From: Actinoplanes sp. NBRC 103695 | GTDB lineage: Bacteria; Actinomycetota; Actinomycetes; Mycobacteriales; Micromonosporaceae | NCBI RefSeq assembly: GCF_030269485.1 | Contig: NZ_BSTL01000022.1 | Location: forward strand, 1 to 64,000 | DNA length: 64,000 nucleotides | Reading direction: 5' to 3' | Shown: in pieces, positions 47,434 to 56,349 of the stretch | How the letters are laid out: each line of letters starts with the position of its first letter | Numbering within the stretch: position 1 is the first letter of the stretch | Program-made: the position numbers and the translations under genes | The notes under the pieces: model-generated | The model's input: the letters and a program-made list of their open reading frames with translations, nothing else | Told to the model about the DNA's origin: nothing | Databases searched by the model: none

Positions 47434-48498
47434 GTGAAGAACAGTTACGTCCGCCGTGCGGTCGGCGCGGCCATCACTGCTTCCATGCTGACGTCCTGCG
47501 GCGTCGGCGGTGCGTCCCCGAGCGGGACCGGTGGTGAAGTCACTCTGACGTTCGCCGCCTACGGCGGCGCGGGCCAGCAGGCGATGATCGACAATTATCA
47601 GAAGCCCTACGCCGCGGCCCACCCCGAGGTCACGTTTGTCAACACGTCGCCCCCCGACCTGGCGCAGGTGAAGGCCCAGGTCTCGAGTAACGCCGTGAAG
47701 TGGGACGTCGTCGCCGTCTCGCCGGCGGCTGCGGCTCAGGGCTGCGGAACGCTCTTCGAGGAGCTCGACTTCCCCGGTCTGGACACCACGGACCTCGTTC
47801 CTCTGACCGTCGGCAAGTGCTATCTCGGCAACTGGATCAACGCGACTCCGATCGCCTACCGGACCGAGGCGTTCCCCGACTCGAAAACCGCACCTAAGAC
47901 CGTTGCGGACTTCTTCGACATTCGGCGGTTCCCGGGGCAGCGAGGCATCACTCCCTCTCTCCAGAACGGCATCCTCGAGTACCCACTGCTGGCTGACAAG
48001 GTGGCTCCGGAGGACATCTACCCCCTCGACATCGACCGTTCGCTGAAGAAGCTGGCAACCATCCGCAAGCAGGTCACGTTCGCTCCGAACTTCGGCGCTC
48101 TCCAGCAGGCAGTCGGCGCGAAGCAGGTGGACATGTTCCTGCTGCCCGACTCGCGGCTCGTCCCGCTGATGAACGACGGCAACGACCTCACCATCGTCTG
48201 GGACAAGACCGTGACGACCTTGAACGCCTTCGCGGTGCCGAAGGGGTCTGCGAACAAGGAGGCCGCCAGGCAGTTCATTCAGACGCTGGTGAGCCCGGAG
48301 GCGGTCGCCGCCATCTCCGAAGCGGTCGGCACCGCGCCGGTGAACATGGCGGCCGAACCGAACCTGCCCCCGAACGCGCTCAAGGTTCAGGTCTACGGCC
48401 CGGTCAATACGGGTGTGACCGTCTACCAGGACATCGGCTGGTACGCCCAGAACTTCGATCAAGCCACGGCGAAGGTGAACGAGTGGCTGATCCGGTGA
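47434..48498 (+). CDS. Orphan lipoprotein substrate-binding protein (spermidine/putrescine-type fold)
   Basis: A 354-residue ABC-transporter binding protein. The lipobox MLTSCG follows a hydrophobic start, giving an acylated Cys near residue 22. The mature part has the cluster D periplasmic-binding pattern of iron/polyamine binding proteins (VTLTFAAYGGAGQQAMIDNY, then KWDVVAVSPAAAAQGCG; GNWINATPIAYRTEAF; PKTVADFFDIRRFPGQRGI). No permease or ATPase genes are adjacent, so it either serves a distant transporter or is a surface sensor. GTG 47434. Confidence 0.82.
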   Translation: MKNSYVRRAVGAAITASMLTSCGVGGASPSGTGGEVTLTFAAYGGAGQQAMIDNYQKPYAAAHPEVTFVNTSPPDLAQVKAQVSSNAVKWDVVAVSPAAAAQGCGTLFEELDFPGLDTTDLVPLTVGKCYLGNWINATPIAYRTEAFPDSKTAPKTVADFFDIRRFPGQRGITPSLQNGILEYPLLADKVAPEDIYPLDIDRSLKKLATIRKQVTFAPNFGALQQAVGAKQVDMFLLPDSRLVPLMNDGNDLTIVWDKTVTTLNAFAVPKGSANKEAARQFIQTLVSPEAVAAISEAVGTAPVNMAAEPNLPPNALKVQVYGPVNTGVTVYQDIGWYAQNFDQATAKVNEWLIR

Positions 48499-48511
48499 GT
48501 GAGGCCGAAGG

Positions 48512-50110
48512 TCAGACGGCCGCCAGCACGTGTTGCGACTTGCCGGATGTCTTGGCCTGATACATGGCCAGGTCGGCGGCACGCAGGATCATGTCGGTGT
48601 CGTCGTCCGGCAGGTTCAGCCGGATGCCGACGCTCGCGGTGACGGTCACCTCGTCGGAGCCGACCCGAATCGGCACGCGCAGGTCGGCGACTATCCGGTC
48701 CGCTATGGCACACGCGTCGGCGGAGCCGGCCATGTGCTCGAGGAGGACTGCGAACTCGTCACCGCCGAAGCGCGCCACGGTGTCGCTGCCCCGGGTGGAG
48801 TTCAGCAGGCGCTCCGCAGTGGTCCGCAGGACGAGGTCGCCGGCACTGTGACCGTACGCGTCATTGACCGCTTTGAAGCCGTCCAGGTCGATGAACAACA
48901 CCGCGAAGACGCTCGCCCGGCCGGCATGGTCGTCCAGCGCTTCGGCCACCCGGTCGTAGAACAGGCTGCGGTTCACGAGGCCGGTCAGCTGGTCGTGGAA
49001 TGCCATCTCGTGCAGTTCACGCTCACGTTCCCGCAGTTGCCGCTCGACCTCCTGCCGACGCGCGATGTCATGTCGCAGCGCGGCGGTCGCGCGGTCAACC
49101 TGGTCCATCGCACGGTTGCGGGCGCCCGCCAGCACTGCGACCAGTGCGGCCAGCAACAACGTGAACGCACCACCGGCCCATGGCGTGAACCGGCGCAGCC
49201 GGCGGTCGCCGTCGCCGAGCAGGGTGCTGGTGGGCGTCAGCCCGAGGCGCCAGAGACGCTGACCGATGTACAGGTCCCGTCCGCGATCGAGGCCAGGCTC
49301 GTCCAACGGCGCGCCCGCGTCGATGGACACGATGGTTCGCGGCGCCTGCGGATCGACGTCGGTGAGCGTCAGATTGACGTGGTCGCTTATCCGGCCGGTG
49401 AGCGTGGCTCGCAGGAAGTCGTCCGCGTAGGCGCCCATCACGATCCAGCCCCGGAAGGCTCCCACACCGTCCAGCACCGGTATGGCCATCGTCACCGAGA
49501 GCTTCTGCTGTGCTGCGGGCAATTGACGGTCCCGTACGGCGATGTGCGCCGGGCCCATGGCGAACGACCAGACGTGCTGGGCGGTGTTCAGCGCCTCCGC
49601 GGTGGCCGGCGTCAAGGCGAGGTCACGGCCCGGCGTCGGCGCTCGCGAGTTGAAGGATCGTGTGAAGATGACGAACTGGTGTTCCGCCTCGGCCCGTGTG
49701 CGGTAGAGGGTGAGTGTGGCGGGGCCCCGGGCCCGCCAGTATGCCTGAGTCTGTGCCACCTGCGAGTCAGCGGCCGGCACCACGAACGAAATGCTGGTGG
49801 CGCCCGCCAGGCGTTCGGCACTGAGCGCCACGGTGAGGTGCGCGAACGTTCGAGCGTTCAGCTGCGTGAAGCCCGCCCCGACCGCCGTCGCCACATCCAG
49901 CAACGCATCCTTGTAGGCGCCGATGCCGTCGGCGATAACGCCCGCGGACTCGTTCATCGACTGGGTCATCGCCTGTTCGGCGAGCCGCTCTTGCCCACGG
50001 CTGACCACCGAGGTGGCGAACGCGGTCGCAACACCACCAGACGCCAGCACCGCGAGTACCAGAAACGTGCCTGCGAGTCGCCTAGCGCGTCCGTGTATGA
50101 GCCATCTCAC
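48512..50110 (-). CDS. Membrane diguanylate cyclase with CHASE-type sensor (GGDEF)
   Basis: About 532 residues from GTG 50110; the frame stays open to 50251 and the true start is uncertain. A membrane helix (FLVLAVLASGGVATAFA) leads to a CHASE extracellular domain (AERLAGATSISFVVPAADSQ, VTMAIPVLDGVGAFRGWIVM), a second helix (FTLLLAALVAVLAGA) and a GGDEF domain with an intact active site RFGGDEF. An RxxD inhibition site lies exactly five residues upstream (RGSD). It makes cyclic di-GMP under feedback control. No EAL domain. It is a single gene next to the mannan locus. Confidence 0.87.
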   Translation of the reverse strand: MRWLIHGRARRLAGTFLVLAVLASGGVATAFATSVVSRGQERLAEQAMTQSMNESAGVIADGIGAYKDALLDVATAVGAGFTQLNARTFAHLTVALSAERLAGATSISFVVPAADSQVAQTQAYWRARGPATLTLYRTRAEAEHQFVIFTRSFNSRAPTPGRDLALTPATAEALNTAQHVWSFAMGPAHIAVRDRQLPAAQQKLSVTMAIPVLDGVGAFRGWIVMGAYADDFLRATLTGRISDHVNLTLTDVDPQAPRTIVSIDAGAPLDEPGLDRGRDLYIGQRLWRLGLTPTSTLLGDGDRRLRRFTPWAGGAFTLLLAALVAVLAGARNRAMDQVDRATAALRHDIARRQEVERQLRERERELHEMAFHDQLTGLVNRSLFYDRVAEALDDHAGRASVFAVLFIDLDGFKAVNDAYGHSAGDLVLRTTAERLLNSTRGSDTVARFGGDEFAVLLEHMAGSADACAIADRIVADLRVPIRVGSDEVTVTASVGIRLNLPDDDTDMILRAADLAMYQAKTSGKSQHVLAAV

Positions 50111-50402
50111 TAAGCTCTGATCGGCCGCCCCGCGTCTGACATGAGCGCCGCCGCAGGTGGGTATGTCAGACACACCGGTGGGTATCGACGCCGGATGGAC
50201 CTCCGCCCGGGGAGCGGGCTGCCGGACCGCTGGTCCGGACGTACGGGCCACGACTGGTGTCGTGCGCCCGAAGTTCCCCTTCTGAAGCTATGGTGCGGGT
50301 ATGGCTCGGACGGGTCACCCGAAGGCGTGGCCCAGAGCGCGCCGGACGCCGTCAGCCACACTCTCGACCTCGCCTCGCGCTTGCCCGGGTTTTGAACACG
50401 AC

Positions 50403-51575
50403 CTAGGCGATGCGCCAGTGGTCGCGCGGGCTCCAGGCCAGCGCCGCGAAGATCTGGACGACCGCGGACTGCTCCAGGGTCTGCGCGGGAACGTTCGCCG
50501 GGTCGGGTGCGCCGCCGCCGCTGGCCTGGAAGTGGAACAGGCCGGTGGCCGCGTCGCGGTTCTCGGACCACAGCCGGGCGGCGTACCGCTCGAATACGGC
50601 CCGGTAGCGCGCGTCCGGAGCCTCCGAGGAGAGGAGCAGCAAGTCGTTGAGCAGGTACGCGTTGAAGATGGCGGGCTGCTGGTAGAGGCGGTCGCCGGTG
50701 GTCCAGTAGTCCAGCGCGCCGCGCGCCGCGGCGACCGCCTCGCGGAGGTAGGAGCGGTCGTGTGTGGCCCGGTAGAGCAGGGTGGCCGAGGCGATCATCG
50801 CGCCGGAGTTGTAGGTCCACAGCGTCTCGTTGACGACGCCGTCGTAGGAGATGTCGTTCCAGTACAGGCCGGCGCTCTGCCGCAGGCAACGCTGGTTCCA
50901 GCCGAACAGTCTGCGGGCGAAGTCGAGATCGGCCCGCTGGTGCCGGATCAGGTAGAGATGGGCGGCGAGCTGGGCGCCGAGTCCGGTGACATTGGCGGCC
51001 CGGAACGAGTTGTTCGCCGACTCGACCCATTTCTCGCCGCCGGGGCAAGGTCGCGACGGGTCGTTGTCCCAGCCGCGCTCGACCGCCTTCAGCGCGTCGA
51101 CGGCGTGCGGGATCAGCCGGCTGTCGCCGGTGGCGTGATAACCGCGCACGAATTCCAGCCCGACGATCGCGTTGTCGTCGTAGAACAGGTCCCCGCCGGT
51201 GCCCAGCGGGGGCACGACGTAGGACTGGTAGCCGGCGCTGCCGGGCGTGCCGCTGAAGTACGCGTCGAAGCCGGCGAACCGGGCGGCGAGGTCACGCCGG
51301 CTCACCGGGCTGTCGCCGGGCGCCTCGTGCAGGGACAGGGCCGCGGTGACGGCTTCGCGATAGGGCCAGAGATACGAGTACGGGTTGTCAGCCGGCTGTT
51401 TCGGATAGTTCTCCTGGTAGAGCGGGTCGACGTAGAGGTGCTCCTGCAGCGACCGGTAGGCGGCGGTGGCCCGGTCTTTCCAGGTGCCCGCCGCGGCGGC
51501 GGGCACCGCACCTGCCGAACCGGCCAGCAGCGTGGCGAGCCCGGTGGTGACGGCGAGACGGACGGCGTGGCGCAT
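50403..51575 (-). CDS. Secreted GH76 alpha-1,6-mannanase
   Basis: A 390-residue exported enzyme. The signal peptide (AVRLAVTTGLATLLAGSAGA) is followed by an (alpha/alpha)6 barrel; the double Asp expected for GH76 catalysis is Asp133-Asp134 in LFYDDNAIVGLEF, with GLYWNDISYDGVVNETLWTY and KWVESANNSFRAANVTGL also typical. It would cut alpha-1,6-mannan backbones outside the cell. ATG 51575 lies two bases after the GH38 stop and shares GAGGAG, so it is the last gene of the transport operon. Confidence 0.85.
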   Translation of the reverse strand: MRHAVRLAVTTGLATLLAGSAGAVPAAAAGTWKDRATAAYRSLQEHLYVDPLYQENYPKQPADNPYSYLWPYREAVTAALSLHEAPGDSPVSRRDLAARFAGFDAYFSGTPGSAGYQSYVVPPLGTGGDLFYDDNAIVGLEFVRGYHATGDSRLIPHAVDALKAVERGWDNDPSRPCPGGEKWVESANNSFRAANVTGLGAQLAAHLYLIRHQRADLDFARRLFGWNQRCLRQSAGLYWNDISYDGVVNETLWTYNSGAMIASATLLYRATHDRSYLREAVAAARGALDYWTTGDRLYQQPAIFNAYLLNDLLLLSSEAPDARYRAVFERYAARLWSENRDAATGLFHFQASGGGAPDPANVPAQTLEQSAVVQIFAALAWSPRDHWRIA

Positions 51576-51577
51576 GC

Positions 51578-54500
51578 TCACTCCTCGGTGGTGGGAAAGG
51601 TCAGCAGCACTGCGGTGGTTCCGAAGGCCGGCACGGTGGCGGTGACCTTCGCGTCGTGGATCTCCAGGGCCGAGCGGGACTCGCCCAGATAGGTGGCCGT
51701 CCAGGCGGCGCCGGCGGGGAAACCCGGCGTGATCGTGCAGTTCACCGGGGCCGAGGCGACGGATCGCAGTCGCACGAGGAGCTGCCCGGGCGCCGGCGTG
51801 GTGAGCCCGACCAGCCGCACCCGATCGTCGGAGAGGGTGACGGCCGGACCGGCGGCGGCGATCGGGCCGGTCGGGGCGGAGGCCGGCGCCGGCACCGCGG
51901 CGAGCGGGCTGGTGGCGTCGGCCGCGATGCGGGCGGCGAAGGCGGATGTCGCGTCGGGGCTGTCCGACGGGCTTGCCGCGACGCGGTACCGGAACGTCAT
52001 CTCGAACGCCTGGCGGCTGGGAAAATTGGTGTCCCAGAGGTTGTTGTGCACCCAGGAGTAGATGGTGCCGGGCTCGTGCGACGGCGTCGAGACCGGGAAC
52101 GGCGCGTACGGTACGGCGATCGCGCCGAGCTGGACCAGGGGGGCGTCGACGGTCACCCAGGCCGCCCCGAATCCGTCGGCGTGCAGACCGATCCAGTGCC
52201 GGACGGCCTGCATGTGGGCGGCTCCGCCGGGCACGTACGGCAGGTCGGTGCCGTTGACGGTCGCGGTGGCGTCGATCCGGAGGACCGGGTCGGTGAACGC
52301 GAACGGGAACGCGAAGAAGGCGCTCTCCTTGGCCATCGTCGCGGGCTTGGCGATCCGGTTCTCGATCTCCAGCACGCCGGTGCCGGGTCGCAGCGTCAAC
52401 GTGGTGCGGACCCAGTCGGCGCCCGGCGCCACGGATTCGTAGGTCAGCCACTGCCGCACCGCGGTACGGCCGGCGTCGACCAGTGCCGCGGGCCGGGCCG
52501 TCCCCCGGGACCCGAGCAGGGCCAGGTTCGCCGTGGCCTCGGTCTTCGACGACTGGTGGTTGATGCCACCGGCGGTCGCGTAGTGGTCGTACACGTACGC
52601 GTTGAATCCGAAGGTGCCGCCGGGGCCGACGAGCTCGGCGCCGGTGCGCTTGTCGATGATCGAGTGGATGGCCGCGGTCGCCAGATCGACCTCGATGCGC
52701 AGCTCGTCGTTCTCGAGCACGGATCCGGCGGGTGGTGGCGCGGCGGCCGTGGGCGGGCCGGCGTCGGCCAGGTCGAGGCGGAGGACGCCCAGCGGCGGCA
52801 CGTCGTCCACCGCGATGTGCAGAAACCGCCCGGCCTCCCGATGCGTCGGGTTGAGCTGCGGCGTCTCCTCGACCGGCAGCGTCTTGCCGGTGCGCGGGTC
52901 GGCCACCGACAGCGGCGTCTCGATCGGGATGCGGCTCTCCGGTACGAACGCGGTCACCACGCCGGTCCGCGCGTGCGCCGCGGGATTCACCACGTACAGC
53001 GCGGCGCCGCCGTCCAGCGTGCCCGCGAGCCGCGCCACCGCCCGGGTGAGCAGCCGCTCGGCGTCGTCGTGCGCGGCGAGCGCGGTGTGGTACTTCCAGT
53101 GCCACTGCTCCTCGCCGGAGTGGGTGTGGTCGTCGCCGTGCGTCCAGGGGTCCGCCGCACCCCAGGTGTGCTCGTCGAAGAGAGAGGCGTTGAGGTACAC
53201 GCCCCGGGCATCGGCGGTGTCCGTGGCCGCGCCGGGCGCGCCACGCAGGCCGGCGATCGTGCTGACCGTCTGGGCGTCCGCCACGGCGGCCTGGGCACGC
53301 CGGACGAGTTGCAACGGCCGCGCGGCGGAGCCGATGCCGTCCGCCCACCAGTCGTTCCAGCTGCCGGTGAACGACGGCAGCCGCTCGCCGTACCGGCGCT
53401 CGGCCTCGGTGAAGAAGTCCTCGTTGCGCGAGAGCCGCAGGCGCGGATAGGCCCACTCGGCGTTCCACCGCCGTACGCTCTCGGCCATGATCCGCCGCGG
53501 CGGCGCGTTGTCGCCGAAGCGTCCCTGCACCCGCAGGTGCAGGATGTCCCACGGGTACGGCGGCCGGTGCAGGGGAGCGTCGGGAACCGGGAACCCGAAG
53601 GCCCGCCCGTCATACGGGTACGGCCGCGTGGCCAGCGCTGTCAGGTACGCCGGCAGCAGGTCGTCGACCATGTCGTAGGAGACGTCGAAGCCGAGCACCG
53701 ACCCCTCCATGTAGGCGAGCCCGTGCGGGGTGTCGGTGGACCAGACCAGCACCCGTTCGCCGCTGGGCGCCCGCCACCAGAACAGCCGTGGCACGTCCTG
53801 CCCACCGGTCAGGTGCGGCACCGACCGGCCGGCCCAGTTGTGGGCGACGGACAGGTAACGCACCCCGTTCTCCGCGAGCACGTCGACCAGCCCGCCGACC
53901 GCGCCGGGCACGTCGGTCTGCATGGCGGCCCGGATGTCCACGCCGTGCCGGCGGCGGATGTCGCGCGCGATCCGCAGCAGTTCGTGCAACTCGTCGGTCG
54001 AGCAGGTCTCGGTGTGCAGGTTGAACGGCATCGCGGTGAGCTCGATCCGGCCCTGCCGGACCCGGTCGATCATGTCGGCGACGGAGGCCGCGGGCCGGTT
54101 GGCGCACCACTGCTCGAACGACCACAGCGACTCCACCGACCAGCGGAACCGGGCGTCGTCCGGCCAGTCGTCGGTCTCCCGGATCAGGTCGAGTGTGGAG
54201 TCCAGATAGGACAGATGCTCGGCGAGGACCCGGCCCTGGGGGTCGGTGTATCCGATGTCGAGGTGGGAATGGTGCACGAGGTGGACGTCCCAGTGGCGGA
54301 CCGGTGTGAGCACGAGCTCGATGCGCTCGCCGCTCGCGACCTCGGGCAGTTCGACGGTGATCGTCTCCGGCGCGGCCACCTCGGCGACGAGCAGGCGCAG
54401 GCCGTCCGGCGCCGCGGCGACACGGGCCGGGATCTCGGCGCCGGACGCCGAGCGTACAGAAGCCTGGGTCAAGGCCCGGCCCGCGCGGACCCGGACCGAT

Positions 54501-54652
54501 TGCAGCAGCGCTCCCGACGCGGTTCTTCGCAGCAGCGGCTCGGCCTGCACCCGGATCGGCCCGGCCGACGCCGTGGTGGCCCGGTTCCGCAGGTCGTCGC
54601 GGGCCAGGTCCCAGTCCCAGGTCGACCTCGCGATCAATGTCTTGGTGGTCAC
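51578..54652 (-). CDS. GH38 alpha-mannosidase (cytosolic)
   Basis: A 1024-residue enzyme with no signal peptide, so intracellular. The N-terminal GH38 domain has the zinc pair His130-x-Asp132 in HLVHHSHLDIGYTDPQ and the nucleophile Asp247 in AAMQTDVPGAVGG, with SFTGSWNDWWADG carrying another active-site block and EEQWHWKYHTAL following. The C-terminal half is beta-rich. It removes mannose from oligosaccharides imported by the adjacent transporter. It lies 18 bases after the permease gene and two bases before the GH76 start. Confidence 0.9.
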   Translation of the reverse strand: MTTKTLIARSTWDWDLARDDLRNRATTASAGPIRVQAEPLLRRTASGALLQSVRVRAGRALTQASVRSASGAEIPARVAAAPDGLRLLVAEVAAPETITVELPEVASGERIELVLTPVRHWDVHLVHHSHLDIGYTDPQGRVLAEHLSYLDSTLDLIRETDDWPDDARFRWSVESLWSFEQWCANRPAASVADMIDRVRQGRIELTAMPFNLHTETCSTDELHELLRIARDIRRRHGVDIRAAMQTDVPGAVGGLVDVLAENGVRYLSVAHNWAGRSVPHLTGGQDVPRLFWWRAPSGERVLVWSTDTPHGLAYMEGSVLGFDVSYDMVDDLLPAYLTALATRPYPYDGRAFGFPVPDAPLHRPPYPWDILHLRVQGRFGDNAPPRRIMAESVRRWNAEWAYPRLRLSRNEDFFTEAERRYGERLPSFTGSWNDWWADGIGSAARPLQLVRRAQAAVADAQTVSTIAGLRGAPGAATDTADARGVYLNASLFDEHTWGAADPWTHGDDHTHSGEEQWHWKYHTALAAHDDAERLLTRAVARLAGTLDGGAALYVVNPAAHARTGVVTAFVPESRIPIETPLSVADPRTGKTLPVEETPQLNPTHREAGRFLHIAVDDVPPLGVLRLDLADAGPPTAAAPPPAGSVLENDELRIEVDLATAAIHSIIDKRTGAELVGPGGTFGFNAYVYDHYATAGGINHQSSKTEATANLALLGSRGTARPAALVDAGRTAVRQWLTYESVAPGADWVRTTLTLRPGTGVLEIENRIAKPATMAKESAFFAFPFAFTDPVLRIDATATVNGTDLPYVPGGAAHMQAVRHWIGLHADGFGAAWVTVDAPLVQLGAIAVPYAPFPVSTPSHEPGTIYSWVHNNLWDTNFPSRQAFEMTFRYRVAASPSDSPDATSAFAARIAADATSPLAAVPAPASAPTGPIAAAGPAVTLSDDRVRLVGLTTPAPGQLLVRLRSVASAPVNCTITPGFPAGAAWTATYLGESRSALEIHDAKVTATVPAFGTTAVLLTFPTTEE

Positions 54653-54670
54653 CGGGCGCCTCCTCGGGGA

Positions 54671-55495
54671 TCAGATGTTGGACTTGAGGCTGGTCACAAA
54701 GAATTTCTGGAAGCCGAAGAACAGCGCGACGGTGGGCAGCGACACGACCAGGGCGGCGGCCAGGACCGCGGGCTGGCCGACGGCGCTGAAGTTGCCCTGC
54801 AACCCCGCCAGCGCGGCCATCACCGGCTGCACCTCCGGGCTCAGCGACAGGGTGATGCCGAAGAACAGCTCGTTCCAGATGTAGACGAACTGGAACACGA
54901 ACGCGGCGGCCATCGCGGACCGGGAGAGCGGGACGTGGATCGACCAGAACAGCCGCAACCAGCCGGCGCCGTCGATCCGGGCCGACTCGGTGACCTCCGG
55001 AGGCAGTGTGGTCAGGTAGTTGCGGACCACGAACATCGCGAACGGGATGCAGATCGCGACGTAGACGATGCCCAAGCCCCACGGGGTGTCGTACAGGTTG
55101 GTGGTGGAGGCCGCGAGGAACAACGGCCGGGCGAAGACCTGCAGCGGCAGCAGCGTGCCGGCGTAGATCAGCCAGAACCACAGCGCTTTGCGCCGGACCG
55201 GCATCACCACCAGGGCGAACGCGGCCAGCGTGGCGATCAGCACGGCGGCCGCGGCGCAGACTCCTGCGTAGAGCAGGCTGTTGCGGGCGGTGTCGGTGAA
55301 GTCGGCGGCCCGCCAGCCGGCCTCGATGTTGTCCCACAGCGCGAAGCTGCCCGGGAACCACCGGGCGGTTCCCGAGTAGGAGTCGTTGGAGACGGCCGCG
55401 TTCACGATCAACAGGTAGGTGGGCAGCAACCAGATCAGGCCCAGTGCCACCACGACGACATTGCGCACCACCCGGCCGGGGGTCAGGTTCCTCAT
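54671..55495 (-). CDS. Sugar ABC transporter permease (MalG-type)
   Basis: A 274-residue inner-membrane permease with six predicted helices and the EAA loop (PPEVTESARIDGAGWLRLFW) facing the ATPase. The C-terminal LKSNI and size are those of carbohydrate-uptake family 1 permeases of the MalG type. ATG 55495 has GAGGAGC upstream and overlaps the stop of the preceding permease by four bases. No ATPase gene is present; such operons normally use a shared MsiK-type ATPase. Confidence 0.9.
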   Translation of the reverse strand: MRNLTPGRVVRNVVVVALGLIWLLPTYLLIVNAAVSNDSYSGTARWFPGSFALWDNIEAGWRAADFTDTARNSLLYAGVCAAAAVLIATLAAFALVVMPVRRKALWFWLIYAGTLLPLQVFARPLFLAASTTNLYDTPWGLGIVYVAICIPFAMFVVRNYLTTLPPEVTESARIDGAGWLRLFWSIHVPLSRSAMAAAFVFQFVYIWNELFFGITLSLSPEVQPVMAALAGLQGNFSAVGQPAVLAAALVVSLPTVALFFGFQKFFVTSLKSNI

Positions 55496-56349
55496 CGGCT
55501 GCTCCTCAGGTTCGAGCGCAGATAGATCCACGAAGCGCCGACGACGACGATCGTCAGCACCACCGCGATCGCCGAGCCCTGCCCGGCGTCCTGGAGCAGG
55601 AACGTCTCGCGGTACATCGACAGGGCGAGCGTCTCGGAACTGCGGGCCGGGCCGCCCTGGGTGAGCACCCAGATGACGTCGAAGGCGCGCAGCGCGTTGG
55701 CCAGCGTGATGCCGACGACCACGACGGTGACGGCGCGCAACTGCGGGAACGTGACGTGCCGGAATCGCTTCCAGCCGTCCGCGCCGTCCAGCGCGGCCGC
55801 CTCGATGGTCTCCACCGGCACGGTCTGCAGGCCGACGAGGAACAACACGACCGCGACGCCGGTGCTCTGCCAGGTGCTCAGCAGGATGGCGCTGATCGTG
55901 TTCTGCGGCCAGAGCAGCAGCCACTGTGCGGTGAGGCTGTCCAGTCCGGCCGCGGTCAGCAGCTGGTTCACGGCGCCGTTGGTCTGGAGCATGAACGCGC
56001 CGACCACGGCGACCGCGGAGCCGGAGATCGCGTACGGCAGCACCACCGCCAGCCGCGCCCAGCGTCCCCATCTCGTGGCGTTGGTCATCGCCGCGATGGC
56101 CAGGCCCAGCCCGACCGGAAGGACCAGCGACCCGACCACCCAGATCAGCGTGTTGACCAGCGATCTGACCAGGATCGGGTCGCGGAACATCTGCGCGTAG
56201 TTGGCGAGCCCGGTGAACTCCGGGGCGATGCCCTCACCGAAGAAGCTGCGGTAGAACGTGATGGCGAACGGCGTCAGGAGCACCACCGCCACGCATCCGA
56301 CGGCGGGGAACAGGAAGGCCGCGCGGGACGCCGCGGCCCGGACCGTCAT
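55492..56349 (-). CDS. Sugar ABC transporter permease (MalF-type)
   Basis: A 285-residue permease with six helices. It has the EAA motif (VETIEAAALDGADGWKRFRH) and the MalF-type opening FLFPAVGCVAVVLLTPFAIT. It overlaps both neighbours by ATGA (56346-56349 with the binding protein, 55492-55495 with the second permease), so the three transporter genes are translationally coupled. Confidence 0.9.
   Translation of the reverse strand: MTVRAAASRAAFLFPAVGCVAVVLLTPFAITFYRSFFGEGIAPEFTGLANYAQMFRDPILVRSLVNTLIWVVGSLVLPVGLGLAIAAMTNATRWGRWARLAVVLPYAISGSAVAVVGAFMLQTNGAVNQLLTAAGLDSLTAQWLLLWPQNTISAILLSTWQSTGVAVVLFLVGLQTVPVETIEAAALDGADGWKRFRHVTFPQLRAVTVVVVGITLANALRAFDVIWVLTQGGPARSSETLALSMYRETFLLQDAGQGSAIAVVLTIVVVGASWIYLRSNLRSSR

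Noticed and set aside
51656-55525. A 1289-residue plus-strand open frame across GH38 and the permease genes
   Set aside because: Antisense shadow of well-supported genes; low-complexity Arg/Gly/Val composition.
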